The notes beneath the pieces are model-generated. The model was not told the origin of the DNA and did no database searches. It was given only the letters and a program-made list of their open reading frames with translations. DNA of 64,000 bases from [Zimmermannella] faecalis ATCC 13722 (GTDB lineage: Bacteria; Actinomycetota; Actinomycetes; Actinomycetales; Microbacteriaceae), in contig NZ_KB907085.1 of NCBI RefSeq assembly GCF_000381765.1, positions 1-64,000 of the forward strand, given 5' to 3'. Positions 43,758-52,276 of the stretch are shown here, one piece after another. Numbering within the stretch: position 1 is the stretch's first letter; each line of letters begins with the position of its first letter. Both the position numbers and the translations under genes were made by a program.

Positions 43758-45231
43758 CTTCTTCTACCTTCGCCGAACTCGGCGTGCCCGCTCCCATGGC
43801 CAAGGCCCTTGAGCAGAGCGGGAAGACTTCCCCGTTCCCAATTCAGCGCGACACGCTGCCCGACTCGCTCGCCGGCCGCGACGTGCTCGGCCGCGGCCGC
43901 ACCGGCTCCGGCAAGACGATCGCGTTCGGCATCCCGCTCGTCGCGAACCTCGCCGACGACGCCGCCGCGAAGCGCCGACCGAACCGCCCGCGCGGCCTCG
44001 TGCTCGCGCCGACCCGCGAGCTCGTCACGCAGATCGCCGGACCCTCGAGCTGCTCGGCACGCCCATGGGCATCCGCGTCACCACGATCTTCGGCGGCGTC
44101 TCGCAGAAGCGTCAGGAAGACGCGCTGCAGCGCGGCGTCGACATCGTCGTGGCCGCGCCAGGCCGCCTCGACGACCTCATGCGCCAGGGCGTCGTGAGCC
44201 TCGACTCGGTCGAGATCACGGTGCTCGACGAGGCCGACCACATGGCCGACATGGGGTTCCTCCCCGTCGTCACGCGCATCCTCAACGCGACCCCGAAGCG
44301 CGGCCAGCGCCTCCTCTTCAGCGCGACCCTCGACGGTGGCGTCGACGGCGTCGTGAAGAAGTACCTCCACTCCCCCGTGCTCCACTCGGTCGACAGCGCC
44401 GAGTCGCCCGTGCCGCAGCTCACGCACCACGTGTTCGACGTCGCGGGCAAGGCTGAGAAGGATGCGGTGATCGAGGCACTCGCGTCGGGCACCGACCGTC
44501 GCATCTTCTTCACGCGCATGAAGCACCAGGCGAAGAAGCTCGCGAAGCAGCTCACCGCGCGCGGCATCCCCGCCGTCGAGCTGCAGGGCAACCTGTCGCA
44601 GAACGCCCGCGACCGCAACCTTGCGGAGTTTGTGAGCGGCGAAGCGAAGGTGCTCGTCGCGACCGACGTCGCCGCCCGCGGCGTGCACGTCGACGGCGTG
44701 ACGCTCGTCGTGCACATCGACCCGCCGGTCGAGCACAAGGCATACCTGCACCGCTCGGGCCGCACCGCCCGCGCCGGAAACGAGGGCGACGTCGTGACGA
44801 TCGTGCTACCCGAGCAGCGCGGCGAGATGAAGCAGCTGCTGCGCGCCGCGAAGATTCGCGTGACTCCGCAGCAGGTGACCGCGACAGACCGCGCCGTCGT
44901 CTCGCTCATCGGTGACGTCGCCGACCGCGTCGACCCGAAGGTGACCGAGCGCAAGCGCGCCGAGGCCCAGGCGGCGCAGCAGCGCGCGAACGGCCAGGCG
45001 CCGGCGGGCCAGGGCAAGTCGCAGGGCGCGAACGCGAAGCGCAAGCGCTCGCGTGGCGGCCGCGGCCGCAGCAACGCGACGCAGGGCGCGGCCCCGCAGG
45101 GCCAGCGCGGCGGGCAGGCGCCCCGGGGCGGCCAGGCGGCCGACCACCAGCAGCCGCGCACGCAGCAGCAGGGTCAGCGCCGCGGCGGCCGTCGCGCGCA
45201 GTCGCCGGCCGGTGCGCCGCGCCAGCGCTAG
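43754..45231 (+). pseudogene. DEAD-box ATP-dependent RNA helicase with one frameshift
   Basis: An RNA helicase for ribosome assembly or RNA turnover, about 492 codons once repaired. Q motif TFAELGVPAP...PIQ, motif I GRTGSGKT, Ia APTRELV, II DEAD (LDEADHM), III SAT, V ATDVAARG and VI HRSGRTARAG are all intact. The tail is rich in Arg, Gly and Gln. At 44036-44040 (GCCGG) one base is missing: the frame leaves ELVTQIA, and the next frame resumes with TLELLGTPMGIRV. Repair to GCCGCG restores QIAATLELLG. Because every motif is preserved, a sequencing error or a very recent mutation is likely. The start GTG at 43754 is tentative. Confidence 0.85.
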
Positions 45232-45329
45232 TTCACACGGATGCGCGACCGCAGCGTCGCGCGTATCGGCGGTGTGTCAGGGGCTCGTTCCCCGGCACAC
45301 CGCCTTTCGTTTCCCACCTGCCGCCCGCC

Positions 45330-45392
45330 ATTGATGCAGTTTTCTGGTACGGTAACGGTTCTAGCCGCATCGCTGCGGGAAAACCGCATCGG
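45330..45392 (+). repeat. 63-bp hairpin repeat, copy A
   Basis: Ends GATGCAGTTTTCT and GAAAACCGCATC are near-perfect inverted copies around a variable middle. In tandem with copy B. Confidence 0.75.
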
Positions 45393-45423
45393 CGCGGGAG
45401 TGTCCGGGTCAGACGTCGCGGCG

Positions 45424-45486
45424 ATTGATGCGGTTTTCTCGCAAAGCTGCAGCTACAACCGCGGCGATGATAGAAAACCGCATCGG
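45424..45486 (+). repeat. 63-bp hairpin repeat, copy B
   Basis: Same length and ends as copy A (GATGCGGTTTTCT ... AGAAAACCGCATC), with a largely different middle. Conserved ends with a variable centre suggest that the hairpin shape is kept. Confidence 0.75.
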
Positions 45487-45601
45487 ACCGCAGCGCCCAG
45501 ACCGCGATCGAGGCCGCAACCGCAACCGCGGCGCAACCGTGCCGCGACCGCATGCGAGCCGCGGCGGCCGCCGCGCGCAGAGCCCCGGCAGCACCTGCTA
45601 G
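45467..45601 (+). pseudogene. Relic resembling the helicase C-terminal tail
   Basis: A 44-codon frame that ends SRGGRRAQSPGSTC and is full of RGRN-type repeats. The helicase 0.4 kb upstream ends RRGGRRAQSPAGAPRQR, and the two DNA segments (45557-45589 and 45179-45211) align well. It looks like a duplicated or left-over 3' end, now overlapping hairpin copy B. No Shine-Dalgarno is present, so translation is unlikely. Confidence 0.45.
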
Positions 45602-45639
45602 TTAGCAGTTCGTCGCGGTTCGCCTCGATGAGATTGGAT

Positions 45640-45702
45640 GATGGCCGAGATTTTGGCGTTTGAACGGGCTGAGCCCGTTCAAACGCCAAAATCTCGGCCA
45701 TC
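45640..45702. terminator. Perfect 63-bp palindrome
   Basis: Arms 45640-45670 and 45672-45702 are identical inverted copies of 31 bases around a single central G. It sits between the helicase and the homocysteine synthase, which converge here. A bidirectional terminator is the plain explanation; the perfection of the arms is unusual. Confidence 0.75.
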
Positions 45703-45758
45703 GTCCCTGTTTCCGGACGGCACCCGCCCGAAGACGCATGGTTACCGCGCCGCGTCGG

Positions 45759-47066
45759 CTAATGCGCCGCGGCAACCGCCGAGAGCGCCGACGCGAGGTC
45801 GGCCCGCAGGTCGTCGACCGACTCGATGCCGACCGAGAGTCGCACGAGCCCGGGGTGGATGCCGAGGGCCGCGCGCCGCTCCTCGCTGAAGCTCACGTGC
45901 GTGGTCGTGCCGGGATGAATCGCGAGCGACCGCGTATCGCCGATGTTCGTCATGCGCGAGAACACACGCAGGTGATCGATGAACGTGCGGGCTCCTTCGA
46001 GCCCGCCGCGCACTGTCATCGAGAACACCGACCCGCTGCGGCCGCCGTAGAGCCGTTCGGCGAGCTCGGCGTCGCGCGAGCCGGGCAGCCCCGCGTAGTC
46101 GACCGATTCGACGGCCGGCTGTGCGTCGAGCCAGAGAGCGAGGTCGCGGGCGTTCTCGATGTGGCGCTCCATTCGCAGCGAGAGCGTCTCCATGCCCTGC
46201 TGCAGCAGAAAAGCGTTGAAGGGCGAGAGCGTCGCGCCAAAGTCGTAGAGCTGGGTGAACCGCACGTGCTGCTCAAACGCGCGCCGCGCGCCCCACTTCG
46301 TGACGGCGTCGGCGAGCTGCGGGTACCGGTCGGCATGCGCGGCCCAGTCGAAGCGGCCGCCGTCGACGGCAACGCCCGACATGGTCGCGCCGTGCCCGCC
46401 GAGAAACTTCGTCGACGAGTGCACGATGATGTCGGCGCCGTGTTCGATGGGCCGGATGAGCGCCGGCGTCGCGATCGTGTTGTCGACGATGAGCGGTAGC
46501 TCGGCCGACTCGGCGATACCGGCGACAACGGCGATGTCGACGATGTCGTTCTTCGGGTTCGGGATCGTCTCGGTGAAGATCGCCCGCGTCTCGGGGCGAA
46601 TCGCGGCGCGCCACTCGTCGGCGTCGCGCCAGTCGGCGACGAACGACACCGAGATGCCGAGGCGCCCGAGCGTGCGCTCGAACCCGGCGATCGTGCCGCT
46701 GTAGATGCTCGCAGTCGAAACAAAGTGCTCGCCCTGCCCGCACAGCGCGAGAATCGTCGCCATGATCGCGGCACTGCCCGAGGCGAACGCGACCGCGCCC
46801 GTGCCGCCCTCGAGCGAGGCGATGCGCTGTTCCGCGACCTCGACGGTGGGGTTGAGGTGGCGCGAGTAGAGCTGCCCCTCGGTCTCACCGGCGAAACGAT
46901 CCCACGTGTCTTGGAACGAGTCGAAGCGGAACGCGTTGCTCACGTGGATGGGCGCGACCCGGTCGCCGTGGTCGGCGTTCGGTTGTTCGCCGGCGTGCAC
47001 CTGCCGGGTGTCGAAGCCGAATCCCTCCCAGTCGTAGTTTGGCTCGACGGGCGCGCCGTGGCTCAC
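45759..47066 (-). CDS. O-acetylhomoserine sulfhydrylase / homocysteine synthase MetY-type
   Basis: A 435-residue PLP enzyme of the Cys/Met metabolism family. It condenses O-acetyl-L-homoserine with sulfide to homocysteine, and often with methanethiol to methionine. The PLP lysine is in HSSTKFLGGHG. LYSRHLNPTVEVAEQRIASLEGG and VDNTIATP are family marks, and FDTRQVHAG opens the fold. Start GTG at 47066 overlaps the upstream monooxygenase stop (GTGA). It is the last gene of the five-gene operon, as expected if the operon frees sulfide, sulfite or methanethiol. Confidence 0.9.
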   Translation of the reverse strand: MSHGAPVEPNYDWEGFGFDTRQVHAGEQPNADHGDRVAPIHVSNAFRFDSFQDTWDRFAGETEGQLYSRHLNPTVEVAEQRIASLEGGTGAVAFASGSAAIMATILALCGQGEHFVSTASIYSGTIAGFERTLGRLGISVSFVADWRDADEWRAAIRPETRAIFTETIPNPKNDIVDIAVVAGIAESAELPLIVDNTIATPALIRPIEHGADIIVHSSTKFLGGHGATMSGVAVDGGRFDWAAHADRYPQLADAVTKWGARRAFEQHVRFTQLYDFGATLSPFNAFLLQQGMETLSLRMERHIENARDLALWLDAQPAVESVDYAGLPGSRDAELAERLYGGRSGSVFSMTVRGGLEGARTFIDHLRVFSRMTNIGDTRSLAIHPGTTTHVSFSEERRAALGIHPGLVRLSVGIESVDDLRADLASALSAVAAAH

Positions 47067-48115
47067 GCGGGTACCTGTTCGGCGGCCCGAAGCTCCTCGA
47101 CGAGCGGAATCACCTGTTCGCCGAATCGCACGAGGTCGCCCTCGGGGTCGGCAAACTGCAGCAGCAGCACGTCGAGCCCGACGCGCTCGAACTCAAGGAT
47201 GCGGCGGGCAACCTGCTCGGGCGTTCCGACGAAGTTCGGGCGCAGGCCACGGTTCGACACCGAGTAGTCCTCGAGCGAGACGTTGACGTTCAGCTCCGAC
47301 TTCGAGATGAAGTCCTGGTACGACTGGAACCCGGGCGATCCCTCGGCGACGTTCGTGATGCGGTCGCGCTCGGTGAGCGCCTCCTCCTCGGTGTCGCGCA
47401 CGATCGCGAACGCGGCCATGCCGAAGTGGGTGAACGGCTCGAGCCCCGCGGCCTCGCGCCGACCCCGCATATCCGCGATCTTCTCGGCGAGCTCCTCGAC
47501 CGTGCCGCCGTGGGTGAGGTACGAGTCGGCGTACTCGGTGATGGATGCGCGGCCCGCGGGCGATTCGCCGCCGGCGAAGATGTGGGGCGCGGGCTGCGGC
47601 TTCGGCTGCAGGTGCACGTTCTCGAACTGCACGAACTCGCCGTCGAAGCTCGCGACGTCGTCGCGCCAGAGCGTCTTCAGCGCCTCGACGTACTCGCGGG
47701 TGAACGCGTACCGGTCGTCGTGCGCCGCGAACTCCACCCCGTACTGGCGGGCTTCTTCGGCCCACCAGCCCGACACGACGTTGACGCTGAAGCGGCCGTT
47801 CGTGAGCACGTGCTGCGTCGCCGCCTGCTTCGCCGCGAGCTGCACCGGCTGGTGGTAGATCGGGCGAATCGCGGCGAGAATCTCGAGGCGCTCGGTCGAG
47901 GCGCCGAGGGCGGCCGCGAGGGTCCAGGCGTCGAGCACGGGGCCGTCGGCGCCGCCGATGTCGCTGAGGTTGAGCTCGAGGATGAGCGTGATGTCGAACC
48001 CGACTCGCTCGGCCTCGCGCGCGATGCGCTGCTGCGCGGCGAGGTCGATGGGGAAGGTCTCGTCAACGTTGCGAAGCCAACGGTCCATCGTCGGCGTCCA
48101 ATAGCCAAAGCGCAC
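47063..48115 (-). CDS. LLM-class FMN-dependent monooxygenase (SsuD/SfnG-like)
   Basis: A 350-residue flavin monooxygenase of the bacterial-luciferase fold. VRFGYWTPTMDRW opens the barrel; RFSVNVVSGWWAEEARQYG and YRF-type phosphate contacts follow (DDRYAFTREYVEALKTLW). YLTHGGTVEELAEKI is the conserved late loop. The opening recalls dimethylsulfone monooxygenase SfnG and alkanesulfonate monooxygenase SsuD. GTG start at 48115, 5 bases after the ATP-grasp stop. It would use FMNH2 from the flavin reductase in the same operon. The exact substrate is unknown. Confidence 0.87.
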   Translation of the reverse strand: MRFGYWTPTMDRWLRNVDETFPIDLAAQQRIAREAERVGFDITLILELNLSDIGGADGPVLDAWTLAAALGASTERLEILAAIRPIYHQPVQLAAKQAATQHVLTNGRFSVNVVSGWWAEEARQYGVEFAAHDDRYAFTREYVEALKTLWRDDVASFDGEFVQFENVHLQPKPQPAPHIFAGGESPAGRASITEYADSYLTHGGTVEELAEKIADMRGRREAAGLEPFTHFGMAAFAIVRDTEEEALTERDRITNVAEGSPGFQSYQDFISKSELNVNVSLEDYSVSNRGLRPNFVGTPEQVARRILEFERVGLDVLLLQFADPEGDLVRFGEQVIPLVEELRAAEQVPA

Positions 48116-48120
48116 GGGAG

Positions 48121-49170
48121 CTACTTTCGGGTTGCGTCGAGTTCGCGGCCAAGGGCGCGAACGAGGGTGGTGGCGGCCGAGACGGGTGCGGCCGCCTCGA
48201 CGTCGGGGTTGTAGTTCGTGTTCGTGTTGATGTCGTAGACGACGCGGCGGCCGTCGACGGTCTCCATGAACTCGATGCCGGCGACCTCGACGCCCTGGGC
48301 CGCGAGGAATTCGCGCAGGCGCACAATGAGCTCGTCGTCGGCGGTGATCTCCGAACGAATTGAGAAGAGGGAGTCGGCGCCGACCTCGCAGGCGGCCGCC
48401 GCGGGGGCGAAGTCCGCGAGCTGCGCGGGAGCCGCGGTGAGGCCCGCGAGCCCGCCCGGCGCATCCGTCGCCCCGACCGGCACGGCGCACGCCTCGGCTG
48501 GGCAGAGCTCGAAGCTGCCGGCCGACGTGTCGACGCGCACGGCGTAGACGAACTCGCCGTCGACGAACTCGGCGCGGGTGACGAATGCTTCGGCGCCGAC
48601 GAGGTACTCCTGCAGCAGCGTGATGCCGTCGACGGGCTCCTCGAAGTCGGGGCCGTCGACGTACTCGACGAACTCGGCGAGCGAGTCGAAGCGACGCACG
48701 CCGAGGCCCTTGCCGCCCTGGTTGTGCTTCGTAATGAAGGGGGTCGGGAGCTCGGCCGCGCGGGCCGCGAGCGCCTCGCGCCCGAACACCGCGATCGTGT
48801 GCGGCACGTCGAAGCCGGCCGCCGCGAGCGCGACGTACTGCGCGACCTTCGACACCTCGAGCTCGGCGACGCGCGAGCCGTTCACGACCCGGCGGCCGTG
48901 CGCCTCGAGCCAGCGCAGCACGGCGCGCGCGTACTCCTTCGCGGGGCCGTGGTCGCGCGTGTGCGACGACGCGCTGAGCCGCGACCAGAACACGCCCTGC
49001 GGCGGCTCGGCCGTGAGGTCGATCGCGCCCTCGGTGAGCTCGATCTCGCGCAGGGGCACGCCCTCGGCCGCGAAGGCGTCGCGCAGCGGCGGCAGCCAGT
49101 CTTCGTTCTCGTGAAGCACGTAAACGGCGGGCTCAGCCGCGGCGTTCGTGAGGTCAAACGCGGTCGTCAA
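48121..49170 (-). CDS. ATP-grasp ligase (RimK/D-Ala-ligase-like)
   Basis: A 349-residue ATP-grasp protein, a family that joins a carboxylate to an amine or thiol through an acyl-phosphate. ATP contacts are in FITKHNQGGKGLGV (K148, K154). QEYLVGAEAFVTRAEF is the purine-binding strand, and IEFMETVDGRRVVYDINTNTNY holds the metal ligands E300 and N-x-N near 315-318. The start is a TTG overlapping the flavin reductase stop (TTGA), with GAGGAG upstream. Its place inside a flavin-monooxygenase operon suggests it modifies or protects the substrate, or ligates the product; neither is shown. Confidence 0.82.
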   Translation of the reverse strand: MTTAFDLTNAAAEPAVYVLHENEDWLPPLRDAFAAEGVPLREIELTEGAIDLTAEPPQGVFWSRLSASSHTRDHGPAKEYARAVLRWLEAHGRRVVNGSRVAELEVSKVAQYVALAAAGFDVPHTIAVFGREALAARAAELPTPFITKHNQGGKGLGVRRFDSLAEFVEYVDGPDFEEPVDGITLLQEYLVGAEAFVTRAEFVDGEFVYAVRVDTSAGSFELCPAEACAVPVGATDAPGGLAGLTAAPAQLADFAPAAAACEVGADSLFSIRSEITADDELIVRLREFLAAQGVEVAGIEFMETVDGRRVVYDINTNTNYNPDVEAAAPVSAATTLVRALGRELDATRK

Positions 49171-49676
49171 ATCGAAAACTCCTCGAAGCGGCCGAAGCGG
49201 CCGCGGTAGTACGCGAGCGGGGCGCCGGATGCGGCGCTCGCCTCGAGCGCGCGGCCAAAGTACACGGTGTGGGTACCGCCGACGGGGGCGTCCATCACCT
49301 CGCAGACGATCGTCGCGAGCGAGCCTTCGAGCACCGGCACGCCGCCGTGCTCCGAGAGCGTGTAGTCGACGCCCGCGAACTTGTCGTCGGACTTGCGCGC
49401 GAAGTGCTTCGCGAGGTCGGCGTTCGCCTCGCTGAGAATGTTCACGGCGAAGTAGCCCGACTCGGTGATGGCGGGGTTCGTCGAGCTCGTCTTGTTCAGG
49501 CAGGCGAGCACCGAGAGCGGGTCGACCGAGAGCGACGAGAACGCCGAGGCGGTCGAGCCGAAGAGTTTGCCGTCGAGCGCGGTCGTGATGACCGTCACAC
49601 CCGAGGCGAAGTGGCCGACGACGTTGCGAAAGTCGGCCTCGGTGAGGGCATCGAACTGTGTGCGGGTGGTCGTCAT
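49167..49676 (-). CDS. Flavin reductase (HpaC/SnaC-like FMN-binding split barrel)
   Basis: A 169-residue NAD(P)H:flavin oxidoreductase supplying FMNH2 to the two monooxygenases beside it. FRNVVGHFASGVTVITT, GSTASAFSSLSVDPLSVLAC and AVNILSEANADLAKHFA are the family marks. ATG at 49676 overlaps the upstream monooxygenase stop (ATGA), and the end overlaps the ATP-grasp start. Confidence 0.92.
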   Translation of the reverse strand: MTTTRTQFDALTEADFRNVVGHFASGVTVITTALDGKLFGSTASAFSSLSVDPLSVLACLNKTSSTNPAITESGYFAVNILSEANADLAKHFARKSDDKFAGVDYTLSEHGGVPVLEGSLATIVCEVMDAPVGGTHTVYFGRALEASAASGAPLAYYRGRFGRFEEFSI

Positions 49677-51079
49677 CGTGCGTGCTCCAGGTCGGATACG
49701 GTGGCCGAGAATGCGCCTCGGTACTGGGCGGCGGGGTGGGATTCGAAGACGCGCGTGGTGCCCTCGCCGTACAGCGATTCTCGCAGCGTCGTCCCCGAGT
49801 ATTCGGTCTGCGCGCGGCCGCGGCGCTGCAGTTCGGGCACGACGTAGTCGACGAGATCTTCGAACGTGCCGGGCGTGATCGCGTAGGCGAAGTTGAAGCC
49901 GTCGAGGTCGCCGACCTCGATCCAGCGCTCGAGCTCGTCGGCGACGGTCTCGGGGCCGCCGACGATGACGGGGCCCATGCCGCCGATGCCGCGGCGCTCG
50001 ACGATGTCGCGCACGGTCCACTGAATGGAGTTGTCGGCCGAGGTGAGCGAGGCGAGCACCGAGCGCAGGCTGTCGTTGTCGACGGCCTCGAGGGGCTCGT
50101 CGAGGTCGAACTTCGAGTAGTCGATGCCGGTCCAGCCGCCGTAGAGCGCGAGCACGCCTTCGGGGTTCGCGTACCGCAGGTACTCCTCGAACTTCGCCTG
50201 TGCCTTTTCGTCGGTCTCGTCGGTGATCACCGTGACGAGCGCGAACACCTTCACGTCGTCGCGCTTGCGCCCCTGGGCCTCGGCGAGGTCGCGAATGTCG
50301 TCGGTGATGACGCGGGCGCCCTCGGGGTTTGCGGGCGAAATGAACACGCCCTCGCCGTGCGAGGCGGCGAAGCGGCGGCCGCGGGTCGAGGCGCCGGCCT
50401 GGAAGATTACGGGCGTGCGCTGCGGCGACGGCTCGGTGATCGCGAAGCCTGGCACCGAGAAGTACTTGCCCTCGTGGTGAATCGGGTGCACCTTCTCGGG
50501 GTCGGTGAACACCCCGCGCTCGGCGTCGAACGCGACCGCGTCGTCGTCCCACGAGCCCTCGAGGAGCTTGTAGACGACGTCGAGGAACTCCTCGGCGAGC
50601 TCGTAGCGCTCGTCGTGGCCGAGCTGCTTCGTGAAGCCGTGGTTGAGCGCGGCCGAGTTGAGGTACGACGTCACGACGTTCCAGGCGACGCGGCCCTTCG
50701 TGAGGTGGTCGAGCGTCGCGATGCGGCGGGCGAACGGGAACGGCTGGTCGTACGTCACGGCCGCCGTCACGCCGAAGCCGAGGTGCTCGGTGACGGCCGC
50801 CATCGCGGGCACCTGCAGGAACGGGTCGTTCACCGGGGTCTGCGCCGCGTCGCGGAGCGCTGCGGCGGCGGAGTCGCGGAACACGTCGTATGTGCCGAGC
50901 ACGTCGGCGATGAAAATGCTGTCGAAGCGGCCGCGTTCGAGGGTCTTCGCGAGGTCGGTCCAGTACTCGAGGTCTTTGTACCGGTGTGCCTGGCTGTCGG
51001 GGTGCCGCCACGTGCCCGAGGTCTGGTGCGTCGTCGTGGTCATGTCGAACGCGTTGAGAATAATCCGCTTCTTGCCCAC
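49673..51079 (-). CDS. NtaA/SnaA/DszA-family FMN-dependent monooxygenase
   Basis: A 468-residue two-component flavin monooxygenase. IILNAFDMTTTTHQTSGTWRHP at the N-terminus (cut here by position) is typical of the NtaA, DszA, DmoA and CmoJ/YtnJ group, as are ARRIATLDHLTKGRVAWNVVTS and PVIFQAGASTRGRRFAA. Members attack nitrilotriacetate, dibenzothiophene sulfone, dimethyl sulfide or S-alkyl-cysteines. The GTG at 51079 is chosen for AAGGAG 6-7 bases upstream. First gene of the operon. Confidence 0.9.
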   Translation of the reverse strand: MGKKRIILNAFDMTTTTHQTSGTWRHPDSQAHRYKDLEYWTDLAKTLERGRFDSIFIADVLGTYDVFRDSAAAALRDAAQTPVNDPFLQVPAMAAVTEHLGFGVTAAVTYDQPFPFARRIATLDHLTKGRVAWNVVTSYLNSAALNHGFTKQLGHDERYELAEEFLDVVYKLLEGSWDDDAVAFDAERGVFTDPEKVHPIHHEGKYFSVPGFAITEPSPQRTPVIFQAGASTRGRRFAASHGEGVFISPANPEGARVITDDIRDLAEAQGRKRDDVKVFALVTVITDETDEKAQAKFEEYLRYANPEGVLALYGGWTGIDYSKFDLDEPLEAVDNDSLRSVLASLTSADNSIQWTVRDIVERRGIGGMGPVIVGGPETVADELERWIEVGDLDGFNFAYAITPGTFEDLVDYVVPELQRRGRAQTEYSGTTLRESLYGEGTTRVFESHPAAQYRGAFSATVSDLEHAR

Positions 51080-51244
51080 CGTGCGCTCCTTCTGTCGTCT
51101 GAACTGCACAGCAGCGCGCTGTGCCACCACTTCATCTTGCGTGGCGACGCGGGTGGGCGCGAAGGCGCATGACCCCGAGTTACACCGCAGCCCGATTGCC
51201 CGCGTGTTCGCGCGGCGGCGAGGTTACCCCGTATGACGACGGCC

Positions 51245-51835
51245 TCAGCGCAGGTCGTCGAGTTCGCGCAGCAGGTTCACGCGCGCCGGGTCTTCCCAGT
51301 GCGCAGCGCCGTACTCGGTGAAGAAGAGCCGCGGGCGCGCAACGAGCCCCTCGAGCTGCGCGCGACGGCGGGCCCGCCACTCGCGCCCCGTGAGTTCGGG
51401 CAGCTCGACGCGAATGCCCTCGATGTTCGCCTCGTAGGTGTCCCAGTCGGCGGCGAGGCCGACGAGGTCGGCGTCGGAGACGCGGGCACCCGCCAAGTCG
51501 TCGGGCGCGGGCTGGTGCGCGATCGTGACGAGGATGAGCCGGGTCACCTCGTCGAGCTCGGTGTCGGTGAGGTTGCCCCACAGCAGCTGTTCGGCGACGT
51601 CGACCGACGCGTGCTCGTCGGCGGGCGACGTGTTCGTGTGCACGGCGTCGTGGCACCAGAACGCGATCTTCTCGAGCTGCGTGCCGCCGAGCTCGTCGAG
51701 CGCGGCCAGGCCCGCGGCGAGGTGCGAGACGCCGTGATAGTCGCGGTGCGGCTCCTGCCACATCTCAAGCAGCCGCTGCTGTACCGAGTCGGGCAGGCCC
51801 GCCTCGTCGAGGTTGTTGCCGTCAACGATCACCAC
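51245..51835 (-). CDS. HD-domain phosphohydrolase-like protein
   Basis: A 196-residue predicted metal-dependent HD-superfamily hydrolase. Ligand candidates are YHGVSHL (His) and FWCHDAVH (His-Asp pair), followed by a distal Asp in SDADLVGLA. The substrate in the family is unsettled. It overlaps the small membrane protein by 7 bases and is read with it, divergent from satD. Confidence 0.82.
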   Translation of the reverse strand: MVIVDGNNLDEAGLPDSVQQRLLEMWQEPHRDYHGVSHLAAGLAALDELGGTQLEKIAFWCHDAVHTNTSPADEHASVDVAEQLLWGNLTDTELDEVTRLILVTIAHQPAPDDLAGARVSDADLVGLAADWDTYEANIEGIRVELPELTGREWRARRRAQLEGLVARPRLFFTEYGAAHWEDPARVNLLRELDDLR

Positions 51836-52224
51836 AGTCGCACCACTCCAAACGCAATGCCCGCGAACGCCGCCGCCCAGAGCATGCTCGCGAACGTACC
51901 AATAATGAACAGCTCGCCGATGCGCGACTCCGACTGCGCCTTCAGCTGCGGGTACCGGCCGAGGCCCTTCACCGCGATGATCATCGCGAGCCCTGCGGGG
52001 AATCCCGCGACGATGGTCGCGTACACGGCGGCGCGCTCGAGCAGGCCGATCCAGCGACCGCCCGGCAGCACGCGGTCAGACTCGAGAATCTTCGGCCCGG
52101 GCGCATCCGGCTTCGGCGGCTCGATGCGGCGCAGCAACCAGCGGATGGGCGGATTCGCGAGCAGGGCCGCAATGCCGCACACGAGAATCACGAGCGACTT
52201 CAGCAGGAGGCTGACGAGGTCCAT
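51829..52224 (-). CDS. Small membrane protein divergent from satD
   Basis: A 131-residue protein with about three hydrophobic segments (residues 5-25, 58-78, 104-128) around a charged loop. The segment ERAAVYATIVAGFPAGLAMIIAVKGLGRYPQL looks conserved, cut here by position. I believe proteins of this kind accompany SatD in other actinobacteria, but I cannot name a function. ATG at 52224 has AGGGA upstream; a longer frame starts at 52254. Likely controlled by the operators at 52264-52310. Confidence 0.7.
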   Translation of the reverse strand: MDLVSLLLKSLVILVCGIAALLANPPIRWLLRRIEPPKPDAPGPKILESDRVLPGGRWIGLLERAAVYATIVAGFPAGLAMIIAVKGLGRYPQLKAQSESRIGELFIIGTFASMLWAAAFAGIAFGVVRLW

Positions 52225-52248
52225 CCCGTGTTCCCTTTCTCGTGAGGC

Positions 52249-52276
52249 TTGCATCTGCCCAGAATGAAGATAAACT
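52249..52276 (+). promoter_or_regulatory. satD promoter (TTGCAT-N16-TAAACT)
   Basis: A -35 box at 52249-52254 and a -10 box at 52271-52276, 6 bases before the ATG at 52283. A leaderless transcript is likely. The -10 box lies inside the first operator. Confidence 0.55.

Noticed and set aside
45638-45889. Short frames on both strands reading MAEILAFERA
   Set aside because: They are the two sides of the perfect palindrome at 45640-45702, so the shared peptide is a consequence of symmetry, not a gene.
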